The translations under genes and the position numbers were made by a program. Positions 44,976 through 53,509 of a stretch of 53,509 nt of DNA are shown piece after piece. The stretch is from contig JACQWY010000043.1 of assembly GCA_016209015.1 (NCBI GenBank), forward strand, positions 1 to 53,509, given 5' to 3'. How positions within the stretch are numbered: the first letter of the stretch is position 1; the number at the start of each line of letters is the position of its first letter. Source of the DNA: Gammaproteobacteria bacterium (GTDB lineage: Bacteria > Pseudomonadota > Gammaproteobacteria > Ga0077536). A model generated the notes under the pieces. It did no database searches and was not told where the DNA came from. It saw nothing but the letters and a program-made list of their open reading frames with translations.

Positions 44976-45953
44976 ATGCAGAGGGCATTCGAGATCCTGC
45001 GCCGCCTGCAAGACGGCGCGCCGCACTCCGGCGCCGACATCGCGTCCGCGCTCGACATCACCCGCGCCGCCGTCTGGAATCACGTCAAGCGTCTGCAGGG
45101 GCAGGGCGTGGTGATCCACGCCGTGCGCGGCAAGGGTTATCAGCTGCCGGGCGGTTACGAATTCCTCGATGCGACGGCGATCCGCCACGAGCTCGCGCCC
45201 CTCGCCGCGCGCCGGCTCGCGACGCTCGACGTCAACGCCGTCACGGACTCCACGAATCAGCGCCTGCTCGCCGCGGCCGGACGCGGCGAGGTGCACGGGC
45301 ATGCACTCGTCGCCGAATACCAGACCGCGGGCCGCGGCCGGCGCGGCGATCAGTGGCTCGCCCCGCCGGGCAGCGGCGTGTGCCTCTCGCTCGGCTGGCG
45401 CTTCGATGCGCCGCCCGCGACCTTGAGCGCGCTGAGCCTCTGCGTCGGCATCGCGGTCGCGCGCGCACTCGCCGCGCTCGGCGCGCAAGGCCTGCGGCTC
45501 AAATGGCCGAACGACGTGCTGCACGCGGGCCGCAAGCTCGCGGGGATTCTGATCGAGATGCGCTCGGAATTCGGCGGCCCGTGCGTGGTCGTCATCGGCA
45601 TCGGCGCGAACGTGAACCTCGGCGACACGACGCGCGCCCGCATCCCGCAGCCGACGGCGGATCTCGCCGAGGCCTGCGGCCGCGTGCCGTCGCGCAATCG
45701 CGTCGTCGCCGCGATTCTGAGCGAGCTCGTCGCGGCGCTCGAGACCTTCGGCAGCCAGGGCTTCCCCGCGTTCGAAGCGGACTGGCGGCACTTCGATGCG
45801 CTCGACGGCCGGCACGTGCGGCTCGAGCTCCCGGAGCGCAACGTCAGCGGCATCGCGCGCGGCGTCGCGCCCTCCGGCATGCTCATGATCGAACACGACG
45901 GCGGACTCGAAGGCTTCATCTCCGGACACGTGCGCATCGAGGACGAGGCATGA
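44976..45953 (+). CDS. birA: Biotin–protein ligase / biotin operon repressor
   Basis: A 325-aa bifunctional BirA. The N-terminal winged HTH (SGADIASALDITRAAVWNHVK) binds DNA, and the catalytic domain has GRGRRGDQW, LKWPNDV and KLAGILIEM with the biotinyl-AMP site, plus the C-terminal domain. It attaches biotin to carboxylase carrier proteins and represses biotin genes. Its stop overlaps coaX by 4 nt (ATGA), the usual gammaproteobacterial birA–coaX order. Confidence 0.95.
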   Translation: MQRAFEILRRLQDGAPHSGADIASALDITRAAVWNHVKRLQGQGVVIHAVRGKGYQLPGGYEFLDATAIRHELAPLAARRLATLDVNAVTDSTNQRLLAAAGRGEVHGHALVAEYQTAGRGRRGDQWLAPPGSGVCLSLGWRFDAPPATLSALSLCVGIAVARALAALGAQGLRLKWPNDVLHAGRKLAGILIEMRSEFGGPCVVVIGIGANVNLGDTTRARIPQPTADLAEACGRVPSRNRVVAAILSELVAALETFGSQGFPAFEADWRHFDALDGRHVRLELPERNVSGIARGVAPSGMLMIEHDGGLEGFISGHVRIEDEA

Positions 45954-46693
45954 TCGTACTGATCGACATCGGCAACTCGCGCATCAAGGCGGGACTGCTG
46001 CGCGGCAAGAGCATTCACAGGCTCAAGCCCTGCGAATGGCGCAAAGTACCGCCGCCGAGCGCGTGGGCCGCGGTGCTCTCCGGTGTGGCGAAGCCGCAGG
46101 GCGTCTACGTCTCGAACGTCGCCGGCAATGCGATCGCAACCGCGCTCAACGCCTGGGTGAGAGAGCACTGGGATCTCGCGCCGCAGTTCGTCACCGTCCG
46201 CCGCGACTGCGCGGGGGTGCGCACGCAGTACGATCGTCCCGCGCAGCTCGGCATCGATCGCTGGCTCGCGGCGATCGCGGGCTTCCATCTCGCGAAGGGC
46301 CCGGCCTGCGTGATCGACGCGGGCACGGCGCTCACCGTCGACGTCGTCACCGCGGCCGGCGTGCACGTCGGCGGCATGATCGTGCCGGGCCTCGGCCTCA
46401 TGGCGAAGAGCCTCACCCAAGGCACGGCGCAGCTCGCGCTCGACGAAGTGCAGTCCATCAACGACTTCGCGACGAACACCGCGGGCGCGATCTCCTTCGG
46501 CTGCAGGGAAGCGGTCGCCGGCCTCATCGCGCGCACCGCGGAACGCTGGCGCGATTCGCTGAACGAGCAGCCCGCGTGGTACGTCACGGGCGGCGAAGCG
46601 GATGCGATCGTCGAAGTGAGCCCCGTGCCGCTCGTCAAAGTCGCCGATCTCGTCCTGCAGGGGATCGCGATCGTGGAAGATCTCCTGCCGTGA
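45950..46693 (+). CDS. coaX: Type III pantothenate kinase
   Basis: A 247-aa kinase that phosphorylates pantothenate, the first step of CoA synthesis. The ASKHA motifs are present: VLIDIGNSRIKAG at the start (phosphate 1), QLGIDRW, VIDAGTALTVDVV (phosphate 2) and GGMIVPGL. ATG 45950 overlaps the birA stop; a longer frame reads back through birA and is not a gene. It is coupled to the SPOR gene, whose GTG overlaps its stop. Confidence 0.94.
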   Translation: MIVLIDIGNSRIKAGLLRGKSIHRLKPCEWRKVPPPSAWAAVLSGVAKPQGVYVSNVAGNAIATALNAWVREHWDLAPQFVTVRRDCAGVRTQYDRPAQLGIDRWLAAIAGFHLAKGPACVIDAGTALTVDVVTAAGVHVGGMIVPGLGLMAKSLTQGTAQLALDEVQSINDFATNTAGAISFGCREAVAGLIARTAERWRDSLNEQPAWYVTGGEADAIVEVSPVPLVKVADLVLQGIAIVEDLLP

Positions 46694-47595
46694 GAGCGCT
46701 CGCCGTGCTGCTCCTCGTCGCGAACGTCGCGTTCTTCGCCTGGCGCTACAACGTCGAGCTCCAGCATCGCCTGCAGACCGAGCAGCCCGTCACGCCGCTG
46801 CCCGCCGATGCGCCGAGCCTGAAGCTGCTCTCCGAATTGCCGCAGTTGCCGCCGCCGCGCGAAGCCGAGCCCGCGGCACCGGGCGAAGCCGTCGCCGCGA
46901 AGGCGCCCGAAACCGAACCCGCACCCGCGGTCGACGCGCAGGCGGCGAGCTCCGAGCAGGCCGAAGCGCCGCCCGCACCGCCGAGCCCCGAGACACCGCC
47001 GCCCGAGACGGCCGCGGTCACCGCACTGCCTGCGACCGAGGCGACTCCACCGCCGGTCACGAACGCGCCGCAGGACGTCACCGCGACGGAAATCAGCGGC
47101 AACGGCGCGCCCTCGGAGACCTGCGTGAGCGTCGGCCCGTTCCCGCGCGCCGAGGATCTCGTGCAACTCAAGCGCTGGTTCCTCCGCCACGCGACGAGCG
47201 TCCACGTCGCGACCCACACCGTACGCAAACGCCAGCTCTTCTGGGTCTATCTCGAAGCGACCTCCGGCGCCGCCGCGCAACGCAAAGCCGAGGAGCTCGA
47301 ACAGAAAGGCGTGAAGGACTACCTCGTCATCCAGCGCGGCGGCATCAGGAACGCGATCTCGCTCGGCCTCTTCTCCTCACAGGATTCCGTGAACAAACGC
47401 CTCGCCGAAATGGACCGCCAGGGCTACAAGCCGGTCGTCGTCCCGCGCTTCGAGACGACGGATCTCTACTGGCTCCGCGCCCGCCTCGCGACGGGCTCGG
47501 AAGACATCCACGCCATCCCGAAAGAGCTCTACAACGGCACCGCCGCGACCACGATCGAATGCGCGCAAATTGCCGCGCCCGGGCCCAGCACCTAG
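46690..47595 (+). CDS. SPOR-domain membrane protein
   Basis: A 301-aa protein starting at GTG 46690, overlapping the coaX stop by 4 nt. One N-terminal transmembrane helix (ALAVLLLVANVAFFAW) and a long Pro/Ala/Glu linker lead to two C-terminal SPOR-like units (TCVSVGPFPRAEDLVQLKRW; GIRNAISLGLFSSQDSVNKRL). SPOR domains bind denuded peptidoglycan at division sites. This gene type regularly follows coaX in gammaproteobacteria. The linker is compositionally biased, as expected for a periplasmic spacer. Confidence 0.87.
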   Translation: MRALAVLLLVANVAFFAWRYNVELQHRLQTEQPVTPLPADAPSLKLLSELPQLPPPREAEPAAPGEAVAAKAPETEPAPAVDAQAASSEQAEAPPAPPSPETPPPETAAVTALPATEATPPPVTNAPQDVTATEISGNGAPSETCVSVGPFPRAEDLVQLKRWFLRHATSVHVATHTVRKRQLFWVYLEATSGAAAQRKAEELEQKGVKDYLVIQRGGIRNAISLGLFSSQDSVNKRLAEMDRQGYKPVVVPRFETTDLYWLRARLATGSEDIHAIPKELYNGTAATTIECAQIAAPGPST

Positions 47596-47638
47596 AATGA
47601 CGCTCCCGCGCAGCCCTCAGCGCCGCGCGAACACCGAT

Positions 47639-47710
47639 GCCGGATTAGCACAGTGGTAGTGCAGCGGTTTTGTAAACCGAAGGTCGGGGGTTCGAATCCC
47701 TCATCCGGCA
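47639..47710 (+). tRNA. tRNA-Thr (anticodon UGU)
   Basis: A complete cloverleaf: acceptor GCCGGAT (47639–47645) with ATCCGGC (47703–47709) and discriminator A, D-arm GCAC...GTGC, anticodon loop TTTGTAA with anticodon TGT at 47671–47673, and T-arm GGGGGTTCGAATCCCTC. CCA is not encoded. The location after birA–coaX–SPOR matches the position of tRNA-Thr before tuf in relatives. The following genes here are foreign-looking, so this is a likely integration site. Confidence 0.95.
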
Positions 47711-47961
47711 AAATCCCTCGTCTCAAATCGTCCCATAACGTCCAAATACGGTTCGCGTGGAAGTCGGCGGCCACTCAGTCGACTCTTGGCGCTTCCAGGG
47801 AGGGATAAAGGCGTTTAGTAGCTGGTCCGTCAGCGGCCAAGCACGGCCGCAGTCGTTCTCCGCACAATTGGCCGGCCTACGGTTAATCGCTCATCGCACC
47901 AAGAATTCGAGTGCTGTAACCGTATCGCGATGGCTGCCATATCCAGAAGACCTGTGGCGAC
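47711..47961. other. Gap between tRNA-Thr and the restriction-modification cassette
   Basis: This is 251 nt of less GC-rich sequence marking the junction to the acquired cassette. The frame 47757–47999 (+) has no family resemblance and is probably not a gene. No integrase, and no second copy of the tRNA 3' end, is seen in the window. Confidence 0.4.
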
Positions 47962-50652
47962 CTACGTGCCGAACCGCACCGCCAAGGCTGCGAGCGTGAT
48001 GTTCTCGGCGATTTCGTCGTGCGGGATCAGCACGTAACGCCACGGTTTGCCGCCATAGCTTGCCGAATGGTCTGAGGCATTCGCACACCACTTGACCGCT
48101 GCTTCCTTCTTGGCGACGACTATCGGGTCTTCAAGTTCGCCGCGCTTTTTCGGTTCCAGCATGTAGATCGCATCTGTCGCTTCCGCGACGAAGTCGGGCT
48201 GATATTCCGGACGGTCCGCTCCATTCACGTAGTAGATCTGGAATTGCCCCTTCGCGGGCTTGAACCACTTGATGGCATCGCGTTCCAAAATCACTGCCAG
48301 CTTGCGTTCGGAATCGGAATCGAATTTCTGCACCGGGTAGAGGCATCTCTTGAAGCCTCCAAATAGATACTTCGCCATGTTGCTCTTGTCCGCAGGTTCC
48401 ACCCGGTAGTTGGCGGGTGGTTCCTGTACTGAATAGGTGTAGGCACTTTGCTTCAGCTCCGTGAAGCCCTTGCTGATCCGTGCCTCGTAGCCGACAACGT
48501 CTTCCCAGTAATGCGCCTGCATCTGGGCATGAATAAATCGGGCGATATCGCGCTGATAACAGCGCAGGACTTTGCGCGTGTCTTCCTCTGAAAGGTAGCT
48601 CTTGAAATGCTGCACCGTTTGGGTCGCAAGGTCGTAGAGCAGCGCGGCGTGGTCGTCGTAGGAAACATCGTCGAAGTCCACCAGTCCGCTCACCACGTAG
48701 TCTTCCAGCCGCACCTCTTCGATGCCGCCTCCGCTCAGGGACACCACCTCGAGCTGGTTCGTGCGCAGATGCTGAATCCAAAGCTCATCAGACACCGCCG
48801 GATATTTCAGCGTGGAGAGTTCGAGCGTGAAGGGCTTGAAGCCGGATTTCACTTCGCCCTTGGGCACCACCAGAATGCGCGGAATGTCGATGGTCTGCTG
48901 CGTAACCAGTTCAACCGTCTTTGCCACCACCGCAGCGATATCGGGCGGTGCTTCGGCAACACCTTCCAAATCCAACTGTGCCGGCTGGTGTTGCTCCTCG
49001 ACCGCTTTGACGATCGCAGCTTGGATTTCGGGTTTCTTCAGGTATTCGGTGGAGGGCAAGGTCCGCGGCTGATTCTCCAGCTTGCGGATGACCTCATAGG
49101 TGATCTGCGCCACCCGCTGCTCCGCCGGCTTGGTGAAGACGGGCGCCTCATCCTGGCCAGCCAGCGTCGTGCTGCTTGTGATCTGCGCAGGCTTGAATCC
49201 CAGCTTGGTGGCCAAATGCGATTGCGAAACCACGGTGGCCGTCTTTTGCCCCAGCTCATCCGACTCCAATACCAGCGTCTGCAAATGGATGGCCGAGTCC
49301 GGTTTGTTCGCCTCGCTGATGATCTCCTGGAACTTGTCGTGGGCGACGATGTTCAGCCTATCCACCGCCATCACGCCGGTGCGCTTGCCATAGGGCAGGC
49401 GCAGGCCGCGCCCTATGGATTGCTCGATGAGGATGCGGGCATTGGCCGCCCGCAATGGCACGATGGTGTAAAGGTTGGTGACGTCCCAGCCCTCCTTGAG
49501 CATATTGACGTGAATCACAATCTCCGTCGGCTCTTCGGTGTGCTCCACCTTGAGCAGGCGCGTGATCATTTCCTCTTCTTCCGCGCCGGTCTTGCTCGAA
49601 TCCACCTGGATGACCTTGTCGCGGTAGCGCCCCTCGAAAAAGTGTTCGGACTTGATCAGCTCGGACAGTTGCCCCGCATGGGTCGTGTCGCGGGCAATCA
49701 CCAGCAGGAACGGCTTGACGATGGGGTTGTCGGTCTCGCGGGCGTAGGTCTCCAGCTCCACCTTTACGCTTTCGTGCAGGCGCACGCCATCTTCCAGCTT
49801 CAGTCGCTCGATCTCATCCAGAGACATGCCGGCCGGGTTGAAATTCTTGCGCGTTACCACCGCCGGTTCCTTGACGAAACCGTCGGCCATCGCGCGGCCC
49901 AGAGGATAGTCGTAGATCACGTTCTTGAACGCCACCGCGCCGCGCGCTGACTCCACAAAGGGCGTGGCAGTCAGTTCAAGCCCCAGGATCGGCTTCAGTT
50001 CGTTGATGGCGCGTATCCCGGCGCTCGCCCGGTAGCGATGCGACTCGTCCATCAGCATCACCAGGTCCGGCAGCCCGGCCAGGTAATCGAAGTAGCTCTC
50101 GCCGATGTATTCGGAAAGCCGCTTGATGCGCGGCGACTTGCCGCCGCGAACTTCGGAGTTGATCTTGGAGATGTTGAAGATATTGATCCGCACACCGCCG
50201 AACAGCGTGCCGCTCATCGGGTCGCGCTGATCGTAGTTGTCGCCGGTGATGATCGAAGGTGCGTTGATGGCGAACGCATCGATGCCCCGGAACACATACT
50301 TGGGATGATTGCGGTCGCTGAAGTCCGTGATCAGCTTGTTGTAGATGGTCAGGTTGGGCGCCAGCACGAAGTAGTTGTCGATGCCGTGCGCCAGATGCAG
50401 ATAGCTGATGAAGGCCCCCATCAACCGCGTCTTGCCCACACCCGTGGCCAGCGCAAAACACAGCGAGGGAAACTCGCGCTCGAAGTCGGTCACTGAAGGA
50501 AATTCGCTGCGGATCGCCTCCAGCATCGTCGCAAGATCGGCGCCCTTGCCCGGCGGAGCGATTTCCGTAATGCGGTCGAGTATCTCCAGCGAGCGGCGCT
50601 GCGGATGGCGCAAGCTCAGGCGGCCGGCAATGGCGTTGACGTGGCGGTTCAT
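47962..50652 (-). CDS. res: Type III restriction enzyme, Res (helicase-nuclease) subunit
   Basis: An 896-aa SF2 helicase with a nuclease tail. Walker A is ATGVGKTRL, motif II is MDESHR, motif III is LTATPF, and motif VI is EQSIGRGLRLP. The C-terminal region contains the PD-(E/D)xK-like EYQPDFVAEA...YMLEPKKRGE. It should translocate on or switch DNA and cut it when sites are unmethylated, acting with Mod. Its ATG overlaps the YhcG-like stop by 4 nt. The codon use and GC content are lower than in the rest of the window, supporting horizontal transfer. Confidence 0.9.
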   Translation of the reverse strand: MNRHVNAIAGRLSLRHPQRRSLEILDRITEIAPPGKGADLATMLEAIRSEFPSVTDFEREFPSLCFALATGVGKTRLMGAFISYLHLAHGIDNYFVLAPNLTIYNKLITDFSDRNHPKYVFRGIDAFAINAPSIITGDNYDQRDPMSGTLFGGVRINIFNISKINSEVRGGKSPRIKRLSEYIGESYFDYLAGLPDLVMLMDESHRYRASAGIRAINELKPILGLELTATPFVESARGAVAFKNVIYDYPLGRAMADGFVKEPAVVTRKNFNPAGMSLDEIERLKLEDGVRLHESVKVELETYARETDNPIVKPFLLVIARDTTHAGQLSELIKSEHFFEGRYRDKVIQVDSSKTGAEEEEMITRLLKVEHTEEPTEIVIHVNMLKEGWDVTNLYTIVPLRAANARILIEQSIGRGLRLPYGKRTGVMAVDRLNIVAHDKFQEIISEANKPDSAIHLQTLVLESDELGQKTATVVSQSHLATKLGFKPAQITSSTTLAGQDEAPVFTKPAEQRVAQITYEVIRKLENQPRTLPSTEYLKKPEIQAAIVKAVEEQHQPAQLDLEGVAEAPPDIAAVVAKTVELVTQQTIDIPRILVVPKGEVKSGFKPFTLELSTLKYPAVSDELWIQHLRTNQLEVVSLSGGGIEEVRLEDYVVSGLVDFDDVSYDDHAALLYDLATQTVQHFKSYLSEEDTRKVLRCYQRDIARFIHAQMQAHYWEDVVGYEARISKGFTELKQSAYTYSVQEPPANYRVEPADKSNMAKYLFGGFKRCLYPVQKFDSDSERKLAVILERDAIKWFKPAKGQFQIYYVNGADRPEYQPDFVAEATDAIYMLEPKKRGELEDPIVVAKKEAAVKWCANASDHSASYGGKPWRYVLIPHDEIAENITLAALAVRFGT

Positions 50653-51824
50653 GACTGCGCGCTCCCGGAATCGAGCTCTTCCATCTCGCGCTTGATCTCG
50701 GCGCGCAGGACTTCTTCGCTGGGCAACTGGAACTGGTAGCGGCTGGCAAAAATCTGCTTTGCCTTGTCATCCAGAACGTAACGCACCATCGACTCGTTCT
50801 TGTCCGCGCAGAGAATCAAGCCGATGGTCGGCTGATCCCCCGGCTCGGCAATCTCGCGGTCGTAATAGTTGACGTACATCTGCATCTGGCCCAGGTCGCC
50901 GTGGGTCAGCTTTTCGACCTTGAGATCGATCACCACGTAGCACTTCAGTTTCGCGTGATAGAAGACCAGGTCGGGATAGAAATGGTCGCCGTCCAGCGTC
51001 AGCCGCACCTGCCGGCCGATAAAGGCAAAGCCGCTGCCCAGCTCCAGCAGGAAATCCTGCAAGCGCGAAATCAGCGCCTCCTCGACGCGGGATTCGACGA
51101 GGCGATGCGACTCGGGCAAGTCGAGAAACTCCAGCACGTAAGGGTCCTTGATGGCGTCCGTTGGGCGCGTTGCCACCAGCCCCTCGTTGGCCAGTGCCAG
51201 GACGCCAGCCTTGTCGCGGCTCTTGAGCAGGCGATCGAACAGAAAGGTGTTGATCTGCCGTTCCAGTTGCCGCGCCGACCAGCCGTTACGGATTGCCTCG
51301 ATTTCGTAGAAGTCGCGCGCTTCCCGGCGGTCTACTTTCAGCAGGGTTCGGTAATGGGTCCACGACAGCCCGGCATGCAGGCGGCCCGGCTGCCAGTCGG
51401 CCCCGGCGGCCGATGCGGAAAAGTCACGCGCTGCGTGACCTTTCGCCTTGGCGCCGGCCGCGGCCGATTCGTCACGCGCCGCGTGACGAATCTCCAGCAG
51501 CTCTGGATAGTCCAGATAGAACATGCGCATGTACTTCAGCGCCGTCACCGAAAAACCGCTGCCGTATTCCTTTTCCAGAGACTCGGACAGCGTTTCCAGC
51601 AGCCGGCTGCTGTAGGCCGCGCGCGATTTCCCTTTCTGCTCGGCTTCGACGATCTGGCGGCCGATGAGCCAGTTGGCCTGCACCAATGCCGAATTGACGG
51701 ATCGCGCTGCCTGCAAACGGGCCGATTCCCAAATGCGCCGAATCGCCGCGAGCAACTCTGCCGTGCCGACATTCTTCTTGACCATCGCACCGGCCGCATC
51801 CTTCGTCCGTTTCGCGCCACCCAT
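50649..51824 (-). CDS. YhcG-family PD-(D/E)XK nuclease (DUF1016)
   Basis: A 391-aa protein. The N-terminal DUF1016_N helical domain (ANWLIGRQIVEAEQ, YGSGFSVTALKYMRMFYL, LSWTHYRTLLKVD) is followed by the DUF1016 nuclease domain with FYPDLVFYHAKLKCYVVIDLKVEKL. This supplies the Asp and the DLK catalytic residues of a PD-(D/E)xK enzyme. Between about residues 113 and 145 there is an Ala-rich insert encoded by two short DNA palindromes (51423–51439 and 51471–51487). It lies between mod and res, overlapping res by 4 nt and starting 1 nt after mod. Confidence 0.9.
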   Translation of the reverse strand: MGGAKRTKDAAGAMVKKNVGTAELLAAIRRIWESARLQAARSVNSALVQANWLIGRQIVEAEQKGKSRAAYSSRLLETLSESLEKEYGSGFSVTALKYMRMFYLDYPELLEIRHAARDESAAAGAKAKGHAARDFSASAAGADWQPGRLHAGLSWTHYRTLLKVDRREARDFYEIEAIRNGWSARQLERQINTFLFDRLLKSRDKAGVLALANEGLVATRPTDAIKDPYVLEFLDLPESHRLVESRVEEALISRLQDFLLELGSGFAFIGRQVRLTLDGDHFYPDLVFYHAKLKCYVVIDLKVEKLTHGDLGQMQMYVNYYDREIAEPGDQPTIGLILCADKNESMVRYVLDDKAKQIFASRYQFQLPSEEVLRAEIKREMEELDSGSAQS

Positions 51825-51825
51825 G

Positions 51826-53454
51826 TCAATCCTCCCCGTCGAACAGGCCTTGCTGGCCCGGCTTCGGCGGCTCCTTGGGCAGGTTCTCCACCTGCGAGGA
51901 ATAGTCGTCGTGTCCCCACTCGCAGCGGGAGAGCACCTGCTTCGGAATCTTCTTCACCGTCAGGTTCGGGTAGGCATCCGCCCTGGCGCGGAAGGCGGTG
52001 CACAGCACCAGCAGCGATCGGTCTGGCCCTACTTCGTCGGCGAGCTGCTGCAACTGCTCGTGAGTCAGGCTGGCCGTGGTGACATAGACGAAATCCCGCT
52101 CGGTGGAATGGCCGTGCTGCCAATACACCGCATCCGAAGGCGCATAGGTGAAGCCTTCCAGCTTGCACAGGGCCTCAGCCAGCATCGCGGCGTTGTAGTC
52201 GTGGTTGATGACCCAGTTGCCCCACTTGTCCTTTTCCAGCAGCGAAGGCGCCAGGCGGTAGTAGCGGAAGCCGCCACCGCCCTGCCAGCCGACGGCTTCG
52301 GTAATGCCGCCCTTGTCCTCGCCGTCGATGACCTTCTTCAGCCGTGGGATGATGTGCGTGTGGCAGTGTTCGCCCAGTTCGACCATGATCCAGCGCCGTC
52401 CCATCTTGTGAGCGACGGCGCCGGTGGTGCCGGAACCGGCGAAAGAATCGAGGACAAGGTCGCCGGGGTTGGTGGCAATGTGAACAATTCGTTGAATCAA
52501 TCCCTCTGGCTTAGGTGTGGCGAATGGCTCTATATCCGTTAGGAGCTTGTTCAAGTGGTCACGCTTGGCCTGTTGGTTGGTTCCCACCTCGTCAGCAGAC
52601 CACCACGTTCTCGGCGCCACGCCGTCGCGTACCTCACTTAGATACCGTTTGATGATTGGAAGACGATCTCCATCGATACCAAAATACGCCCGTCCTTCGG
52701 CTATTGCCGTCACGAGAGTCTCTTGTGAGAACGCCCAATAACGGCCTGGTGGGGGAGTAACGACTCTGCCTGATGGCAGGGTTACTGGAAAGCGCTGCTT
52801 CTCAGTACCACTCTTCGCTGTACCGTCATCGCCTTGGCGCCATGGTCCGCGAGGGTCGCTGTCTGGATTCTTAAACCGGCCAAGCTGTGTTTCTGTGCGC
52901 GGCATGAGATTACGGGTTTTTGACCAGATCGATTTTTCTCTGGCGTAAACAAGAATGTTGTCGTGAGAAAGGGAAATGTCTGCATCGCCGCGTCCGCCCT
53001 TATCCTTCTCCCATACGCACGTTGCAACGAAGTTCCTTCTTCCGAAAATCTCATCGCACAACACTTTTAGGTAATGCGCTTCGTTGTCGTCGATGGTGAT
53101 CCAAAGGGAACCATCGTCTGAAAGCAGCTGCCGAATGATCTCCAACCGATCCCGTATCAGTGACAGCCAGATGGAATGCTCGATGCCGTCATCGTAATGC
53201 GTGAAGGCACTGCCGGTGTTGTAGGGCGGGTCGATGAATACGCACTTCACGTTCCCGGAAAACTCCGCCTCCAGCGCCTTCAAGGCCAGCAGGTTGTCGC
53301 CGAAGATCAGCCGGTTGTCGAAAGAGTCAGTCGTGGTGACACGGCCCTTGGCGTGATAACTCCGCGCCGGGTCTTCCAGAAGGATGCGCAGCTCCGGCCG
53401 TGGACGGACTTCCTTGTTAATCCGGGTGAGTTCGAGTTTTTGCTTTTTGTTCAT
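51826..53454 (-). CDS. mod: Type III DNA methyltransferase, Mod subunit (N6-adenine, β-class)
   Basis: A 542-aa methyltransferase. The catalytic motif DPPYNTG comes before the SAM-binding motif FAGSGTT, the β-class order of type III Mod proteins. The intervening ~200 residues hold the target-recognition region. The C-terminal ~150 residues (from the WGNWVINHDYNAAML region) are less typical. The protein recognises the target and methylates adenine for itself and for Res. It is the first gene of the cassette; 53455–53509 should contain its promoter, and the window ends there. Confidence 0.92.
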   Translation of the reverse strand: MNKKQKLELTRINKEVRPRPELRILLEDPARSYHAKGRVTTTDSFDNRLIFGDNLLALKALEAEFSGNVKCVFIDPPYNTGSAFTHYDDGIEHSIWLSLIRDRLEIIRQLLSDDGSLWITIDDNEAHYLKVLCDEIFGRRNFVATCVWEKDKGGRGDADISLSHDNILVYAREKSIWSKTRNLMPRTETQLGRFKNPDSDPRGPWRQGDDGTAKSGTEKQRFPVTLPSGRVVTPPPGRYWAFSQETLVTAIAEGRAYFGIDGDRLPIIKRYLSEVRDGVAPRTWWSADEVGTNQQAKRDHLNKLLTDIEPFATPKPEGLIQRIVHIATNPGDLVLDSFAGSGTTGAVAHKMGRRWIMVELGEHCHTHIIPRLKKVIDGEDKGGITEAVGWQGGGGFRYYRLAPSLLEKDKWGNWVINHDYNAAMLAEALCKLEGFTYAPSDAVYWQHGHSTERDFVYVTTASLTHEQLQQLADEVGPDRSLLVLCTAFRARADAYPNLTVKKIPKQVLSRCEWGHDDYSSQVENLPKEPPKPGQQGLFDGED

Positions 53455-53509
53455 CGTGGAAGAGATTCTGCTTAGGCTGCGTAGACATAACTCCGAATCG
53501 CCTCGCGAA

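Noticed and set aside
42064-44988. Long minus-strand frame opposite the vWA–FHA gene
   Set aside because: A high-GC antisense artefact; the plus strand has signal peptide, MIDAS, TM and FHA motifs.
47757-47999. 80-codon plus-strand frame after the tRNA, possible integrase remnant
   Set aside because: No integrase motif (R..HxxR..Y) and no ribosome site; it overlaps the end of res on the other strand.

Overview
The window is very GC-rich throughout, with strong G/C preference at third codon positions. It reads as a chromosomal segment of a gammaproteobacterium. Supporting markers are a FabY-type ketoacyl synthase, a CysB-type LysR regulator and a birA–coaX–SPOR–tRNA-Thr block. That block matches the order I know upstream of tuf/secE/nusG in pseudomonads and relatives. 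A Steroidobacteraceae/Nevskiales/Xanthomonadales-like host is my guess. The exception is the last ~5.6 kb, which is visibly less GC-rich and looks acquired.

Layout. 1–3.1 kb: long direct repeats, a cobalamin riboswitch and the TonB-dependent receptor btuB. 3.1–10.3 kb: small metabolic and housekeeping genes (D-amino-acid dehydrogenase-like oxidase, zinc-ribbon protein, hotdog thioesterase, dodecin, AraC regulator, VOC protein, enoyl-CoA hydratase, membrane diguanylate cyclase, MAPEG protein). 10.6–19.2 kb: a compact seven-gene minus-strand cluster encoding a lipoprotein, a TPR membrane protein, a PEGA/sulfatase-modifying-factor fusion, a small exported protein, an Hsp70/actin-fold-like protein and two von Willebrand A (vWA) proteins with ExbD/TolR-like anchors. 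19.2–22.9 kb: PaaI thioesterase and fabY, divergent from a GlxA-type AraC regulator. 23–29.2 kb: metY with a hydrolase, a TylF-type methyltransferase, a dihydropteroate-synthase-like DUF6513 protein, prolyl iminopeptidase and a YdcH-like protein. 29.4–33.1 kb: enoyl-CoA hydratase plus a split B12-dependent acyl-CoA mutase (large subunit, B12-binding subunit, MeaB-type GTPase). 33.3–38.4 kb: a short MetE-like methyltransferase divergent from cysB, a GGDEF–EAL protein and a thioredoxin-fold protein. 38.6–44.9 kb: an FHA protein, a HExxH peptidase, a sulfurtransferase and a large vWA–TM–FHA protein with an acidic, threonine-motif-rich tail. 45–47.7 kb: birA, coaX, SPOR protein, tRNA-Thr(UGU). 47.7–53.5 kb: a type III-like restriction-modification cassette (Mod, YhcG/DUF1016 nuclease, Res) directly after the tRNA.

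The best candidate for an undescribed system is the 10.6–19.2 kb cluster. Its two vWA proteins share a membrane anchor with a conserved FLDV motif that resembles the FIDVM of ExbD/TolR. Several of its enzyme-like domains appear to have lost catalytic residues: one vWA lacks the MIDAS aspartate, the sulfatase-modifying-factor domain lacks its cysteines, and the Hsp70-like protein lacks the first phosphate loop. I infer an envelope-spanning, possibly stator-driven complex. The FHA and vWA–FHA proteins at 38.6–44.9 kb may form a related phosphothreonine-reading module. No kinase and no ExbB/MotA-type partner lies in the window.

B12 is a second theme: a riboswitch-controlled receptor, a B12-dependent mutase with its GTPase chaperone, and a B12-independent methionine-synthase-like enzyme. 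Three families of short palindromic repeats punctuate the gaps between genes.
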